DNA of 64,000 bases from Dastarcus helophoroides (GCA_028583605.1 CM053325.1:39483435-39547434), one strand, 5' to 3'. Numbered from the stretch's first letter, positions 1 to 11,571 are shown. Notes: generated from the sequence alone by a model not told the origin. Made by a program: numbers and translations.

Positions 1-428
1 CGTATAAATAAACAAGTTGAAAGCATCCTGGTTCTCAGTTTGATTAAAGTGTAATGTTATATTAATAAATGAGGATTAAGCAAGTGCCAGTTGATTATAA
101 GCATTTTCCTAAAAATTGTTAAAGGCATTTTAATAATGTTGCAGAATATTTATCTATGGAACTAGCCGGCTATCTTGCATTAATTTGTTCACTTAAATTA
201 TAAATATGCAGTAATCTCAGTCATTCGGTCGTTAGTATTACCTTTGTATTCGGAAGACCCAATAAAAGCGGAAAGTCGAAAACAATTGCTCTTTGAACTT
301 TTTTAAGAGGTGCAAGTCAAACTCTAAATTTTCGGTAACCTACTTTGTAACAAATTCCCTGACCACCAGGCACAGAGAATGCCAAGCATTGAAGTAAAAC
401 GACGTTATTGCATTAGGACCATACTAAA
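1..428. other. Gene-free AT-rich flank
   Basis: No coding frame, repeat unit or RNA motif that I can support. It ends where the pogo-like terminal repeat begins. Confidence 0.5.
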
Positions 429-457
429 AGTAGGGGAAGGTGGGTAGAAATGGGTCA
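429..457 (+). repeat. Left terminal inverted repeat of the pogo-like element
   Basis: 29 bp that match the reverse complement of 11889-11917 with about three differences. It is followed by the GGGTCA motif also present at the right end. Confidence 0.65.
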
Positions 458-598
458 TTTTAAAAGAACTTGGTACAACCTGTTTTTTTTACAGTCAGTG
501 CGTAGCTGTATAAGTATACTTTAATATTTAAAAGAATTAAAATCCCACTGTTGATATATAAATGACAAGAATAAAAAAAGATAAATTATACACACTGA

Positions 599-628
599 CC
601 CATTCCTCCTGCATGCAGGAGGAATGGG
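599..628. repeat. Perfect 30-bp palindrome with GGAGGAATGGG half-sites
   Basis: CCCATTCCTCCTGCA is followed directly by its exact reverse complement. A further GCAGGAAGAATGGG half-site lies 8 bp downstream. The half-site matches subterminal motifs elsewhere in the pogo-like element, so it is a candidate transposase-binding site. Confidence 0.7.
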
Positions 629-935
629 CTATGCTGCAGGAAGAATGGGTAATAATTTTTCTTAACGTAGGTTTTAAATTTATCCAGGTCAATATCGAAA
701 TATTCTTTATTCTTTATATTATATTCTTTTTTTACGTGTATTTTTGGGTTTATTAGAGTTCTCCTTTTCTGCTTCTGTTAAATGTAATTTCATTTTTTTC
801 TGGAGAATCAGTTAAAATTCGGGTTCAGTCCTGGTTTCCTTCCTGATCTCTTATCTTTTCGTGGAGCTGCTTTGGGGTAGGGGACTACATCTTGTGGAGA
901 CATCGAAAATACAAAAAGGCTTAAATTATTGTTGC

Positions 936-2291
936 CTAGAAGAGCAGTTTAAAATTATCTACCTGACTTGTTGAGGGATTTGGGGTGCTTGGTCTTAACA
1001 AATCCGTTGCTGCAGTTGTAGGAAGTTCCCGAGACCCTGTGCTTTCCAGGGGACACGGACGGTCAGTAACAGCAGCCATTAAAAAGTCCTCATCTGAAAA
1101 CATATCTCTACGAAAGGGCCATATTCCTGTTCGTTCAAAGCATTTGGCCATATTAGATTTGCTGAAAGCCTGAACAAAGGCTTTTTGAGACAAATCAGCT
1201 AGGTTGTAAATTGTAATGGGCTTTCCTTGATTAAATGCCATAAAATTGTCACAAGCTTGGTTGTATCGACTTTTGAATGCTCCATAAACTGCCACATCCA
1301 ACGGCTGGAGGCGATGACTTGCATGCGGGGGGAAACTGATCAGATGTACACCTGAATTTCTGGCGGCTGTAATAACTTCAATAGACACATGGCTCTCATG
1401 ATTGTCCAAAAATAAAACAGCCGGCCTTTCTTTAGAACACCTTGCATGTAGAACAAAATGTTCAAAAACTTTAGCAAAATTCTCCGATGTCATCCATCCA
1501 CTTGGATGTCCTAAAATTAAACTGTTAGGGGGAGCAGAATGTCCTGAAATGTCAAGATTCCTTTGTCTAGGAAAAATATAAGCAGGCGGAGATGTATTCC
1601 CTGCAGCATTAATGAAACAACACATAGTCACTAACTGGCCTCTCTCCCCAGAAGTAATTTGGCCTACTTGCTTTAACCCTTTTTCTGCCAGTACCTTTTG
1701 AGGCTTATGAACCGTTGTTAAACCCGTTTCATCACAATTCCAGATATCATCAGCAGTAAATGTAAAACGGCTATATACATTTTGCACGTTATCAAAAAAC
1801 TGGGTAATATTGTGCCTATTAAAACTAGTGGACCTACTCAAACTAGTAGCCTCAGGTGTGCGCAAAACTAAGCAAGGATTTCTTCTGAGAAAACCAAACA
1901 ACCACTCACGTCCAGCCTTTTCTTTATCACCCCATTTTTAGGGAATTTCAATGTTCAGGACTTTCGCATATTTATACGCCAATTTTCTAGCATCAGTAGA
2001 TGTAAGGCCATAATGCATTTTTGAGCATCTTTGTAAATATTCTACCATTAAGTTTTCTTGTTCTTGCCTAAAAATTTGTCTCACTGTTGTATTTGGACGA
2101 TATTCGAATGTTTTCCCTTCGCTCAGAGATTTGAAATTTGAAACGTGTCTTTGTAATGCAGAATAAGATATATTGTAGTTTCTACCTACTTGTCTTATAG
2201 ACGAACCACGATTTACTTCTTCTACTGCTGCCTTGATTTCCTCAGAAGTTTTTCCGACACGCTGTGTCTTTTTTATCCAAATTCTTGGCAT
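936..2291 (-). pseudogene. Pogo/Tigger-like transposase (psq HTH + DDE_1), one in-frame stop
   Basis: Cut-and-paste transposase of the pogo/Tigger/jerky group. From the ATG at 2291 the first 117 codons encode an N-terminal pipsqueak-type helix-turn-helix (around IKAAVEEVNRGSSIRQVGRNY) for terminal-repeat binding. A single TAA at 1938-1940 interrupts the frame. The same frame then continues for over 320 codons to 936 with the DDE_1 core. Its acidic residues are visible as WNCDETGL, VLFLDNHESH and LQPLDVAVYGAFKS, with 35 residues between the second and third. The C-terminal part is Ser/Pro/Thr-rich. The total is about 451 residues, a plausible family length, so the only obvious lesion is the stop. 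The reading frame after the stop opens through KWGDKEKAGREW, so that segment belongs to the same protein. Inactive unless the stop is read through; a recent copy by appearance. Confidence 0.85.
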
Positions 2292-2382
2292 CTGTATAAA
2301 GTATTAAAATAAAATATTAGATCAGTGAAAGTAGGAGGAATGGGTCACGACCCAAACCTCCTGCCTTGTGGGAACCCATTCC

Positions 2383-2409
2383 ATATATATATATATATAT
2401 ATATATATA
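2383..2409. repeat. (TA)n microsatellite, left flank of the long-inverted-repeat element
   Basis: 27 bp of alternating AT immediately before the first terminal repeat of the 2408-4249 element. A matching (TA)n follows its other end at 4248-4262. Confidence 0.85.
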
Positions 2410-4249
2410 CCGGCTGTTTTTTTTAGTTGGGAGGTTACCTTTATATGGAGTATCACTCATTATAAAGGTAAACTAATTTTGTCGATATGGTTAATCGGAA
2501 CTAAACTACCTTTTAAAAATATTTTCAACTTCCGCCCACTTCCGGTTTTACCGGAAGTAGACATCAACCTTCTTATTTTAAGTAGCAACCCCCAAATTTT
2601 ATATTTTATTTGGATTCTATGTAAAAAAATAAGATGAGTTTATGTATACATGTTTATTGCTATCTTTGGTAGTTTTTAAGATATTTCAATTTTTCGGAAA
2701 AAACTGACAGAAAAGAGGGTTATTTTGACTCTTTGTATCTTTTTTATTATTTGCAATAAAAACATGAAATTTGGGTTGCAGTTATGAAATATTATGGAGA
2801 TTGTAATAACGTAATCAAGTTTTACATTTATTACACAGGGTGATGGAAATTTTGTGATCTTTATTGTTTTTGTTTTATTCAAAAAAACTCTGTTTTTTTA
2901 AATGGAAACTATGTGTTTTTTAAACATTTTTGAATTCCTCACATAAAAAGAAGAAAAAAGTTATATGACTAATTTTTTAAAATTCTGCACCTTTACAGAG
3001 ATATAATGCAAAATGAAAAAGAAAAATATATCTTTTTTTTTAGTAGCAACTTGGTAGTAGTCAACAAAATTTTCAAAAAGAAAAACACAACCACAAGGCT
3101 TAAAAATTTTAGGCTAAATAACATTTAAAAGATAACCGCACAAGACGAATAAGTTTTTGGCTAATTGTTAGAATACTTACTGAAAAATGTTTAGGTAGCC
3201 ACGAATGTAAGTTTCGTAAAAATGGTTTGTTAAACAGACTTCTCATTTTTGGAGTAATCAAAATCAACAACAAATGTTCAAAAAAATTCGTCCTTTAACT
3301 GTTATGCTGTTAGATTAGAACTCAGGATTTTTAAGCGTTAAATTTTACAATGAAAATTAAAATGGAAATTTTTTAGTAATTTTTTTTACGACTACTGCAT
3401 GACAAGCATATTGCTAGGAACAATCGGATGTGCTTAAAAACATTACTCAATTCGAAATCTTAAAATATGTCTTTAAATGCATTGAAAGAGAATATCGCCC
3501 TTGTTTTTCTTGATGTAAATTTTTTGTCAATTATTTTTGTTTCCTATTACTTATTATGATTAATTCTTTAAGCTTTTATTGCCCACAGTTAATTTCCTAC
3601 TTGAACAAACAAGAAATGTTTGATTTTTTTTATTTTGAGATTTATGTAAAATACCTCTGTAACGGCACAAAATTTTAAAAATAAGTAATATAACTTTTTT
3701 CTTCTTTTTATGTGAGGAATTCAAAAATGATTAAAAAACACATAGTTCCCATTTAAAAAAAAAAAGAGTTTTTTTTGAATAAAACAAAAATAGCAAAGAT
3801 TATAAATTTTCCATCACTCTGTATAATAAACGTAAAGTCTGTTTACGTTATTATAGTCTTTATAATATTTCCTGACTTCAACCCAAATTTCATGTTTTTA
3901 CTGCAAATAATAAAAAAGATACAAAGAATCAAAATAACCTTCTTTTCTGTCATTTTTTTTTCGAAAAATTGAAATATCTTTAAAACAATCAAAGGTAGCG
4001 ATAAACATGTATACATAAACTCACCTTATTTTTTTACGTAAAATCCAAATAAAACATAAAATTTGTGGGCTGCTATTTAAAATAAGAAAGTGATGTCTAC
4101 TTCCGGTATAATCGGTAGTGGGGGGAAATTGAAAATATTTTTAGAAGATAGTTTAACCCCGATTAGCTCCATCGACAAAATTAGTTTGCCTTTATAATGA
4201 GTAGTATTCCTTTTAAAGGTAACCTCCCAACTAAAAAAAACACCCGGTA
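2408..4249. mobile_element. Long-inverted-repeat (foldback) element A, non-autonomous
   Basis: The left arm (about 2408-3010) is repeated in reverse complement on the right (about 3655-4249). Both outer ends read ACCGG(G/C)TGTTTTTTTTAG, followed by TTGGGAGGTTACCTTTA. Each arm contains a CACTTCCGGTTTTACCGGAA dyad (2537-2560; counterpart 4098-4118) followed by CTTCTTATTTTAAGTAGC. The loop (3011-3654) is AT-rich and has no recognisable protein; the short frames in the arms are only translations of the repeats. The element sits in a TA microsatellite, as expected for Tc1/mariner-type TA insertion. No transposase is present, so it would depend on one supplied in trans. Confidence 0.75.
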
Positions 4250-4849
4250 TATATATATATACTGCTGCAGCGGCTAACTCAGACTCCGGTCCATACACAT
4301 TCTAACTGGGCGCAGGCCTATATACACGCGTTATACAGGCGTTACATTTCGTCAGTCATTGAGCCTCCACTGCCCAGCGGTTTACTCAGACTCCTAGTGT
4401 ATCTGCAGTTATTGAGCCTCCATTTATATTTATACGATCACATCCAGCCTCCGAACAGTGTTGCCGAAATGACTTTACTGCGATGATGTAAGCTTTTTAA
4501 CAGCTTTCGTGTCGATAAAATGCTTAATGCGGGAGAGGAATCAATTAATAGCACAGATACACAGAAAACATAACCTTGCGCTAAATTAAATATCCGAGAA
4601 GCTGTTGTGGTTAGCTGGTAGCTTTCAAAAGTAAAACTGGATCTTTCTAAATGTGTATTTTTAATACTAAAATTTATTTTCAATTCTATTTCAACTTGTT
4701 ACAACTAGGATTTATTAAACATTTTGCTTAACCCTTGGAATATTGTTAAGCATTTAAATAATTCGATTTGTTATGGTGACTTCGCTGTTTAATTATAAAT
4801 TATGTGCATAAATTACTACACAGAAGAAAATCGCCGAAAATCAGGGTTA

Positions 4850-5200
4850 ACAAATACATTAGTAACATTTCGAAACGTTCTCGAAGAACTTCAAGAGCAA
4901 AAATTAAGTATTGTACTGCTGTGTTTAGAACCGGAACCAATTTAAACTGGTGAGAATATGTAAAATATATGGGCATAGCAACAATCATCTTAAAAGGACA
5001 CCTTTAGTGCCTTCGACCTTCCATGTAAATCTAAAGGCAAGAAACTGGAAAGTGTTTTCATACTTCAAAACTTATTTTGGTTAAGTATACGTGTATTTAT
5101 TACTATAATTTAAGAATTTAATAAAACATGCGTGATAGCTAATTTTGTTTTTTATTTTACTACACCTCATTTCAGAACATGTACTTTCCAGGGAACTTTA
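4850..5200 (+). repeat. Diverged copy of the 378-bp repeat
   Basis: Shares the order of landmarks with the 7742 and 8120 copies: AAAAATTNAGT...GCTGTGTTTA, then GTGTATTTNTNAC...TTTAAGAATT and AAAACATGC. Identity is clearly lower than between the two tandem copies. Confidence 0.45.
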
Positions 5201-6120
5201 CATTGGACGAATAAAATAATTAGGACGTTTTCATAAATGAAGTTGCTTGTGTTAAGTTTTGTTTTTTGATTTCTTGTTACAATTAAAAGATGGTTTTGTG
5301 TTGGTTATTACAAGTTTGATGTTTGTTTTTGCTACTAAAATTTGAAAAATGTGCGTACCTTTAGCAAAAAGAAGATTTAGCAAATACTTAATTGCGATTT
5401 TATATCTTCAATTTAAGCAATTAAGCAGTTTTGGCTATTTACACTTTATTTTCTGTGTAATATAATTTTTGTTGATTTTTTTGAAATTTGAAATTTAAAT
5501 AGAAGTTTCTCTCAAGGGTTATGTTTTTTCTCCTTTTTATCGCTGAGGAAAATTTTGTTTATAAAATAGAGCTCGTTTTTTTGGCGATAGAAATTATTAG
5601 AGGTTAGGAGTTTCCAGCAGCAAAACTTGGGACAAAAACATCAAATTTCAAATCGAAGTATTTAAAAACAATGAAAATTTTCAACCTAAACTTTAAATTC
5701 ATGTACTTGTTACTTAAAAACCAAAACTTCAAACTCAAATTTTTGACTTTAATTTTAAATTTCAGGGATAGAGTTAAACGTTTACTTCGGGTTTTAAAAT
5801 GTAGAGAGGAACATCCAATTCAAAGTCCAAACGTGAAGTTTTGAAAAGAAATGGATCATTCAGAGAAAAAACTCTTGATTTATACAATAAAACTTTGAAA
5901 ACTCGAAGTTATTACCAAATTTTCAATTTTAGTCACGGAGTTTCAACTTTTAAACCTCACAAGGAACGTTTCTTATGACGTTTTTGTGCGTACATTAGTA
6001 ATGAATAGTTCTTATTCTGTAAAAGATTACTACAAAAAATAATAATGGCTTTCAGAATTCTAAATAAGTAATTATAAATAGTATTCCGGTATTTAAAATT
6101 AACATTTCTAGAAGTACCTT

Positions 6121-6200
6121 GGAGCAAGTGATAAAGAGATTGGTTTTGGCGCTGAAGGTCATGCGTTCAATTCCTACGAGTTCCATTTTTTTTTCTTTTT
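6121..6200 (+). repeat. tRNA-like (SINE-like) sequence, copy 1
   Basis: Contains GAAGGTCATGCGTTCAATTC, close to a tRNA T-arm/B-box, followed by a long T-run. The same order (tRNA-like head, T-run, then a TAGATTT...GCTTACCTT stretch) occurs in reverse orientation at 6690-6832. The acceptor and T stems do not pair properly, so this is not a functional tRNA gene. Probably tRNA-derived SINE material or a foldback end. Confidence 0.45.
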
Positions 6201-6689
6201 TTTTTATAGATTTTTTTAATTTTTATATTTTTAAGTGCTTACCTTGGCACTAATGAATATATAATAAATTCAAATAACAATCTTCTCACAAAAAAATGTC
6301 ACCATTGTATAAAATAATTAATACTTTTAGCTCTTCAGTTCGAACTGTCATCTAAAACTTGATGTCTTCGATAAGTATAGCTGTTCAATTATTTGCGCGA
6401 CTGTAAATATATGTGAGATTTTATTGCTTGCAAAAAAATTAAGCTTTTGGTTTGAAACTTAAATGTTGATCACTTTTCTAGAAGCCGTAGAAATTCATGG
6501 ATATTGCGTTAGCACCATGCTACACTTAGCTAGACCTTTTAAACGCATCTTTAATACTTTAATAGAAGCTTTACTTGGAAGTTAAAAATAAACGAAATCC
6601 TGAAATATTCGTATAATTCTGACTGATCCATGGAGTAGTTATCATGATTATGCCAACGTACACTGCTGTTTAGATTCATTACATAACTA

Positions 6690-6832
6690 TTAATAATAAG
6701 GTAAGCATAAAAAACATGAGAAGTTAATAAATCTGTAAAAAATCGAAAAAAAAAAGAAGCGACACTCGTCGGATTCGAACGCATAACCTTCGGCGTTTTA
6801 ATAGGTCCTTTACCAACTAAGCTAGCGATTTA
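6690..6832 (-). repeat. tRNA-like (SINE-like) sequence, copy 2
   Basis: On the minus strand the A-box-like TAGCTTAGTTGG fits the pol III A-box consensus, and CGTTCGAATCC fits the B-box with one mismatch. A T-run follows, then sequence matching that downstream of copy 1. The T-stem is not complementary and the anticodon arm has too long a loop, so I do not call a tRNA. Confidence 0.5.
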
Positions 6833-7741
6833 TATGTAGCAAAATTTTATGAAACGCTAAAAAATGTAAAGTGTAGAAAATTATATATATCTGATATCAA
6901 AATTTATGACTACAACAGCGGTTTCCGATTTTCTATCAAAATGTCTACTTTTTCTAAATATTCTTAAGTTGGCATCAAATTTTTCAGTGTGAAAATTTAA
7001 AATTGGAGTGTTATTTATAAACGAAGCTGTGATCAAAATAATTAAACATTTTAGTTCTGACGAAAAATTTTTATTAAACTTGGAAAAAACAATTCAAAAT
7101 TCTAAATGTCAACGTTATAGCTGTAAATTTATCTATTTGGGCTTTAACAGTTTAAAGTAGATATTGGAAAAAAATCAATATTTAACTTTGAAATCAAAAT
7201 TTGGGATTTAAATCTGAAATTTCAGCTCCTTTATTTACGTTTCAAATATATCTCTAAATGTCCAGAAAAAAAATCAAAATTTTAAATACAGAATTATAAT
7301 CTCTAGTTGACAGGAGAAATCAACAATAAGCAGCAAATACCTCGAAAACCTAGTGCTTCAAATTGCGCGCGGTGTTCATTGCTTGCGCGCTCTGTGCTCT
7401 GTCATTCAATATTAATATCAACCATGGCAAAATGGGGCATTTGTTTAATCAACAAGTCAACGATGCCGAAAAGGGAAACCTGGCTCATCGTATCAATATT
7501 ATCCAAACATGGTAGAAATATTGTACATACTTATTGTTGATACAATTTATCGATTAAAATTATCAATAACAGTGATGTCAATAAGGTGAAAGTGAGCCGT
7601 GATCGATATTGACCAATACAAGATCGAAGGAGTACATAATATTTACTAGGCCCCATTTAATATTACCCTACAAGGTAAATAGGATTTAGTGTAAAGTCAC
7701 ATACATATTTGTCAGTTAATAATTACGTCAAATGTCACCCT

Positions 7742-8119
7742 CATCTTCTTTTTAGTTTTAATTCGTTTAATGTGGAACAAGGAAAACCAAACTCAACAAG
7801 TAAGAATGACAAAAGGGATAATTAGACACAGCTCTTTTTCAAGGAATTGGAAGTGGCAAAAATTCAGTGCTGTGTTTAAATCAGAAGCAATTTCATGTGC
7901 AAATTCAAGTGATGTTAAATTTTATCTCGAGCTGCTCTTTTAATGATTCATGTTTAAAAACTCCGGGTATGAAGTGTATTTGTAACTCCTAACTTTAAGA
8001 ATTCAGCAAAACATGCAATGCAGCCGATTTTATTTCCCATGTTATTGAACTTAATTTCACTCGATGCATATTATATGCATTTTTAGTGGAAAATTACATG
8101 TTGCTCGAAAACAAATAAC
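7742..8119 (+). repeat. Tandem 378-bp repeat, unit 1
   Basis: Begins CATCTTCTTTTTAGTTT and runs directly into unit 2. Shared landmarks are GTTTAATGTGGAA, AAAATTCAGTGCTGTGTTTA, GAAGTGTATTTGTAA and CATATTATATGCATTTTTA. No conserved reading frame. Confidence 0.75.
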
Positions 8120-8497
8120 CATCTTTTTTTTAGTTTGAATTAGTTTAATGTGGAATAAGGAAAACCTAACTCAACAAATAAGAATGACAAAAAGAATATT
8201 TAAATACAAATCTTCTTCAAAGAACTGGAAATGGCAAAAATTCAGTGCTGTGTTTAAATCCGAAGCAATTTCATATGCAAACCCAAGTGATGTTAAACTT
8301 TATTTCAAACTGATCGTTTAATGATTTCGTGTTTAAAAACTAAGTTTATGAAGTGTATTTGTAATTCTAACCCTAAGAATTCGGGAAACATGCATTGCAG
8401 CTGATTTTAGTTTCCATGTTATTGAACTTATTTTCACTCGGTGCATATTATATGCATTTTTAAGGAAATTTTACATGTCATGCTCTAAAACAAGTAT
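8120..8497 (+). repeat. Tandem 378-bp repeat, unit 2
   Basis: Direct neighbour of unit 1, with the same landmarks in the same order and scattered substitutions and short indels. A small satellite or a duplicated non-autonomous element. Confidence 0.75.
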
Positions 8498-9187
8498 AAA
8501 TCTGTAAAATTAGATGTTCTATAAATAGTTCTTTGCTAGGTGTAAGTGTACCTAGGTGTATACCTTGACTTAATTTTGTTTTGAAGAAATGATCCAGTAT
8601 TTTACAAGTGTTAAATTTAGCATGTAATTGCGATTTGCATTTTTAATTAGATATAAAATTATTATTTGTTGTTGATTTTATTTTAAAATTGGACAGATAA
8701 ATAAAAGTTTATTTTAATTATTGCATATTATTTTCCTTTTGTAGATTATAAATTATAACTAAAGCTATGAGCTTCCTAGATAGCTTTTTATATGTAGTAT
8801 TTTTTCTAATTTTTTTTTTTCGAATTTGATAGTTACATAACTGGTAACAACCTCATTCTGTTTTCCTTATATGACAAGATTAACATATCATTGAAAAATA
8901 ATTAGGTAAAGTTGATCGTTGCAATGTTATTGAATCAATGATATTTTTAATACTCGTGTAATGAAACACTGAAATTCAAATAAAAAAATATACTTTTCTG
9001 GCTCCTGATAAAACTTTTTTAAATAAAAAAGGCCAACAAAAAACATTTTATAACCCATCCCTCCTCCCAAATATTAATATGGATAACAAACTCGATTCAG
9101 TTTTCATTATTGGTTTAACAGCTATTTAAAAATTGAAAAACAAATCTTGTCCTCTGAAACCAAGAAACATTTAAAAACAAAACAAAG

Positions 9188-9275
9188 GTTGCTCTAACGC
9201 GTTTCGACAGCCAAGCTTTCATTATCAGAGAAATACTTACTGATAGCTTGGCTGTCGAAAAGCGTTAGAGCAGCC
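9188..9275. repeat. Palindrome with hammerhead-like core (Penelope-type motif)
   Basis: The arm 9188-9226 (GGTTGCTCTAACGCGTTTCG...) is the near reverse complement of 9241-9275. On the minus strand the left arm reads TCT-CTGATAA...GAA-ACGCGT-T-AGA. This fits the order stem I, catalytic core, stem II, GAA, short palindromic stem III, cleavage site, stem I of minimal hammerheads known in Penelope-like elements. The core differs from the consensus CUGANGA (G8 is A), and stem II is weak. Inference only. Confidence 0.35.
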
Positions 9276-9479
9276 TATGATGTGTTTTTTAATCTTTCTT
9301 AATTTCAGGAGACAAGTTTTGCAATTTAATTTTTAAAGATAACCAACGACCAGTCCGTTCCACCAAAATTAACAGCTAATAGTTTTGAATTCTATACTAT
9401 GTAGGTATTTTAGGGATTGCACTAGCTGGTATTCATGTAAAACATGCATATTCAAAATTTTGGGAAAGGGGGGGGGACT

Positions 9480-10450
9480 TTTTTATTCTATAAAGTACAG
9501 CTCGTATTTTTGTCGATAGAAATTATTAGGGGCTAACGATGTCAGTTTTCCCACAGCAAAATGCGAAACAAAGCGATCAAGTTAAAAATGAAATTTATTA
9601 AAAAAGTTCCAAAAATTTCCATACTTAACTTGAAATTAAAAATTTTTGCTTGAAAATCAAACTCTAAAACCTAAAATTTCGAATTTTATTTCAACAATTC
9701 AGAAAAACAGTTCAATGTTTGTTTCTAAATTTAAAATTTCTACATCGACATGTTAAGATTTCGAATTTTTGCTCAAAATTTCAAATTCAGTCCAAAAATC
9801 TACGGAAAGCTCAACTTTAAAATTTAAATTTTAAGTAAAGTTCCAAATCCTCCCAATTTTAAGTTTGTGTTTTTATTTCTTCTTAAAAATAAAATAAAGT
9901 TGAACTCTAAACTTAAAAGTTGCACTTTTTCTCGAATTTTGAATATATACCTATTCTGGAAACTGCTATTTTAATTTCGACCTTTACTTTAAAATATCGA
10001 CTTTACAACAAAACTTACGATATTTTTTTCAAAATTTTTACTTTCTCTGAAAATTTTGAAGTTTTCTACAATTTTTCTAGTTTGGACGTGCAAATATTCA
10101 AAACTGGAGGAATATTTTAATTTAATTATTTTATAAACGCAACTTTGAACAAAATATTCAAAAATTTGAGTTATAATTAACCAAAAGTTTGAAAAAAGTG
10201 TGAAATGTAAATTAGGCAAAAAATATCTAAATTGTAAATTGATAATGTTAAAATATCAAGATTAGTGCGGCTATTTTCAGTAAAGTGTTAACATTTTGAC
10301 TTTAAATGTATTGTAGATATTGGGGGAAAATCAAAATTTTGAATATTATTTCAAAACCTTAGCTTTTTTTCTTTAAATTTTAAGTATAACTTAAAATGTC
10401 CAGAGAAAAATCAAAATTTCAAATATAAAATTAAAATTTCTAGTTTATAG
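9480..10450 (+). repeat. Dispersed approx. 1-kb repeat, copy 2 (uninterrupted)
   Basis: Matches 5560-6110 and then 6840-7320 as a diverged direct repeat. Shared landmarks include CAGCTCG...GTCGATAGAAATTATTAG near the start and AAAATGTCCAGAGAAAAATC near the end. Many homopurine/AT words, no coding frame. Confidence 0.5.
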
Positions 10451-11094
10451 AAGAAATATTTAAAAAATAGGTTGTGTTACATGAATTAAATATTCAGTAA
10501 TAAAACAACAGGACGAATATCACACTTACCATTTTAGTCATTATGAGAGTTCATTAGTTAGGTTTAAAGGTGCAGATTGGAATTTATATTCATGAAATTA
10601 CATTATTAATAAGTAAATAAATATGTAAGATAACATTTCTATCGACACTTGTCAAAATCCAGAAAAGACCAACTGGATAATTTTAGTGGTAAAAAATAGA
10701 GGTAGTCACAATTAATAAAACTATCTCACTCTTTTCAATTTTCTATCTATATGAATAAATACCAAAAAAACCAAATACTATTAGATTTACTATATGACAC
10801 TAAAAATTTAGAAACGTATGTTTGCCAGCTAATTTTCTTCTGTTCATGTACTTTATTTTATTTCGTGAATAACCATTTTAAGACCTTGATATTTCTGAAT
10901 TAAAGCTCACTATTTTTCGCGAATTAAACTAAAGTTAAAAATAATCAATAAAATGAAAATGCGTTAATTTCTAAATGTCTAAATTTATAGTATGAACAGC
11001 TATTTTGTATGATATTCTACTAATTAACAAAAGTTATTTGCACGTTTTTCACTTTGTGTAGAACCCAAACTTATGTCTCATTGTAAATTTGAAT

Positions 11095-11525
11095 TAATTT
11101 TACACCGCGCCGGTTCGATTTACGCGGGCATTTGCAGGAATGAAACAGCGCGGAGGGGTAAACCTAGAGCTAAGTGTACTGAAGTTCTCATTGGTTTGTT
11201 CAAGAGAAATGCATTTATTAGAAGCATACGACGTTGCCGATGTTTTGGAGGCTGGGTGAACCGCTGGCTTGAAATTTAGATACGCCTTGGGGATATACGA
11301 ATCGATCGAAGCGACTCGTAGCGGCAAACGAGTAAACTTGATTTTATACGGCTATCCAAAAACCGGCAAGTTAAGCTCCACCGTTTTTTTATTGCAAACA
11401 CATCTAGGACCCATGTAGACCCCTCTGAGCTTGTTAAATGGGCTGGTCACTCAGCGTCCGTATATCGGACGCCGAGTTTCGCCGGACGCTGACTGACATT
11501 CAATTTTTACATTGCGGAGGCTGAC
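11095..11525. other. GC-richer patch with nested GCGTCCG hairpins
   Basis: Clearly less AT-rich than its surroundings. At 11446-11460 GTCACTCAGCGTCCG pairs, with one mismatch, with CGGACGCTGACTGAC at 11483-11497. An inner CGGACGC at 11466-11472 could pair with the first arm instead. Two short overlapping frames on opposite strands (11073-11279 and 11100-11327) have no recognisable homology. Possibly the terminus of an unrecognised element. Confidence 0.4.
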
Positions 11526-11540
11526 TTATACCCTATATAA

Positions 11541-11543
<3 letters not shown>

Positions 11544-11571
<28 letters not shown>
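11544..11571. repeat. (TA)n microsatellite, right side of the insertion into the pogo-like element
   Basis: 28 bp of alternating TA. Right of it the sequence is the pogo-like right half (11572-11917) without genes. Confidence 0.8.

Larger units (their letters stand above)
5560..7320 (+). repeat. Dispersed approx. 1-kb repeat, copy 1, interrupted
   Basis: The segment from about 5560 to 6110 (GATAGAAATTATTAG and following) and the segment from about 6840 to 7320 (AAATGTCCAGAAAAAAA and following) match the start and end of 9480-10450 in the same order and orientation. The intervening 6115-6835 block, with the tRNA-like ends, is absent from copy 2. Confidence 0.5.
4250..11543. other. 7.3-kb gene-free repetitive AT-rich segment
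   Basis: No protein family is recognisable on either strand; all frames are short. Contents: a GC-richer start (4262-4450) with duplicated CAGTCATTGAGCCTCCA and ACTCAGACTCC words, a 378-bp tandem repeat, two tRNA-like copies in inverted orientation, a dispersed approx. 1-kb repeat in two copies, a hammerhead-like palindrome and a GC-richer patch at 11095-11525. The segment may be one or more further insertions into the pogo-like element. Confidence 0.55.

Noticed and set aside
6690..6832. Functional tRNA gene
   Set aside because: A- and B-box-like motifs are present, but the T-stem does not pair and the anticodon loop is too long; better read as tRNA-derived repeat.
9989..10219. Overlapping frames on both strands rich in Phe/Ile/Asn
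   Set aside because: Translations of a non-coding AT-rich dispersed repeat; no domain.
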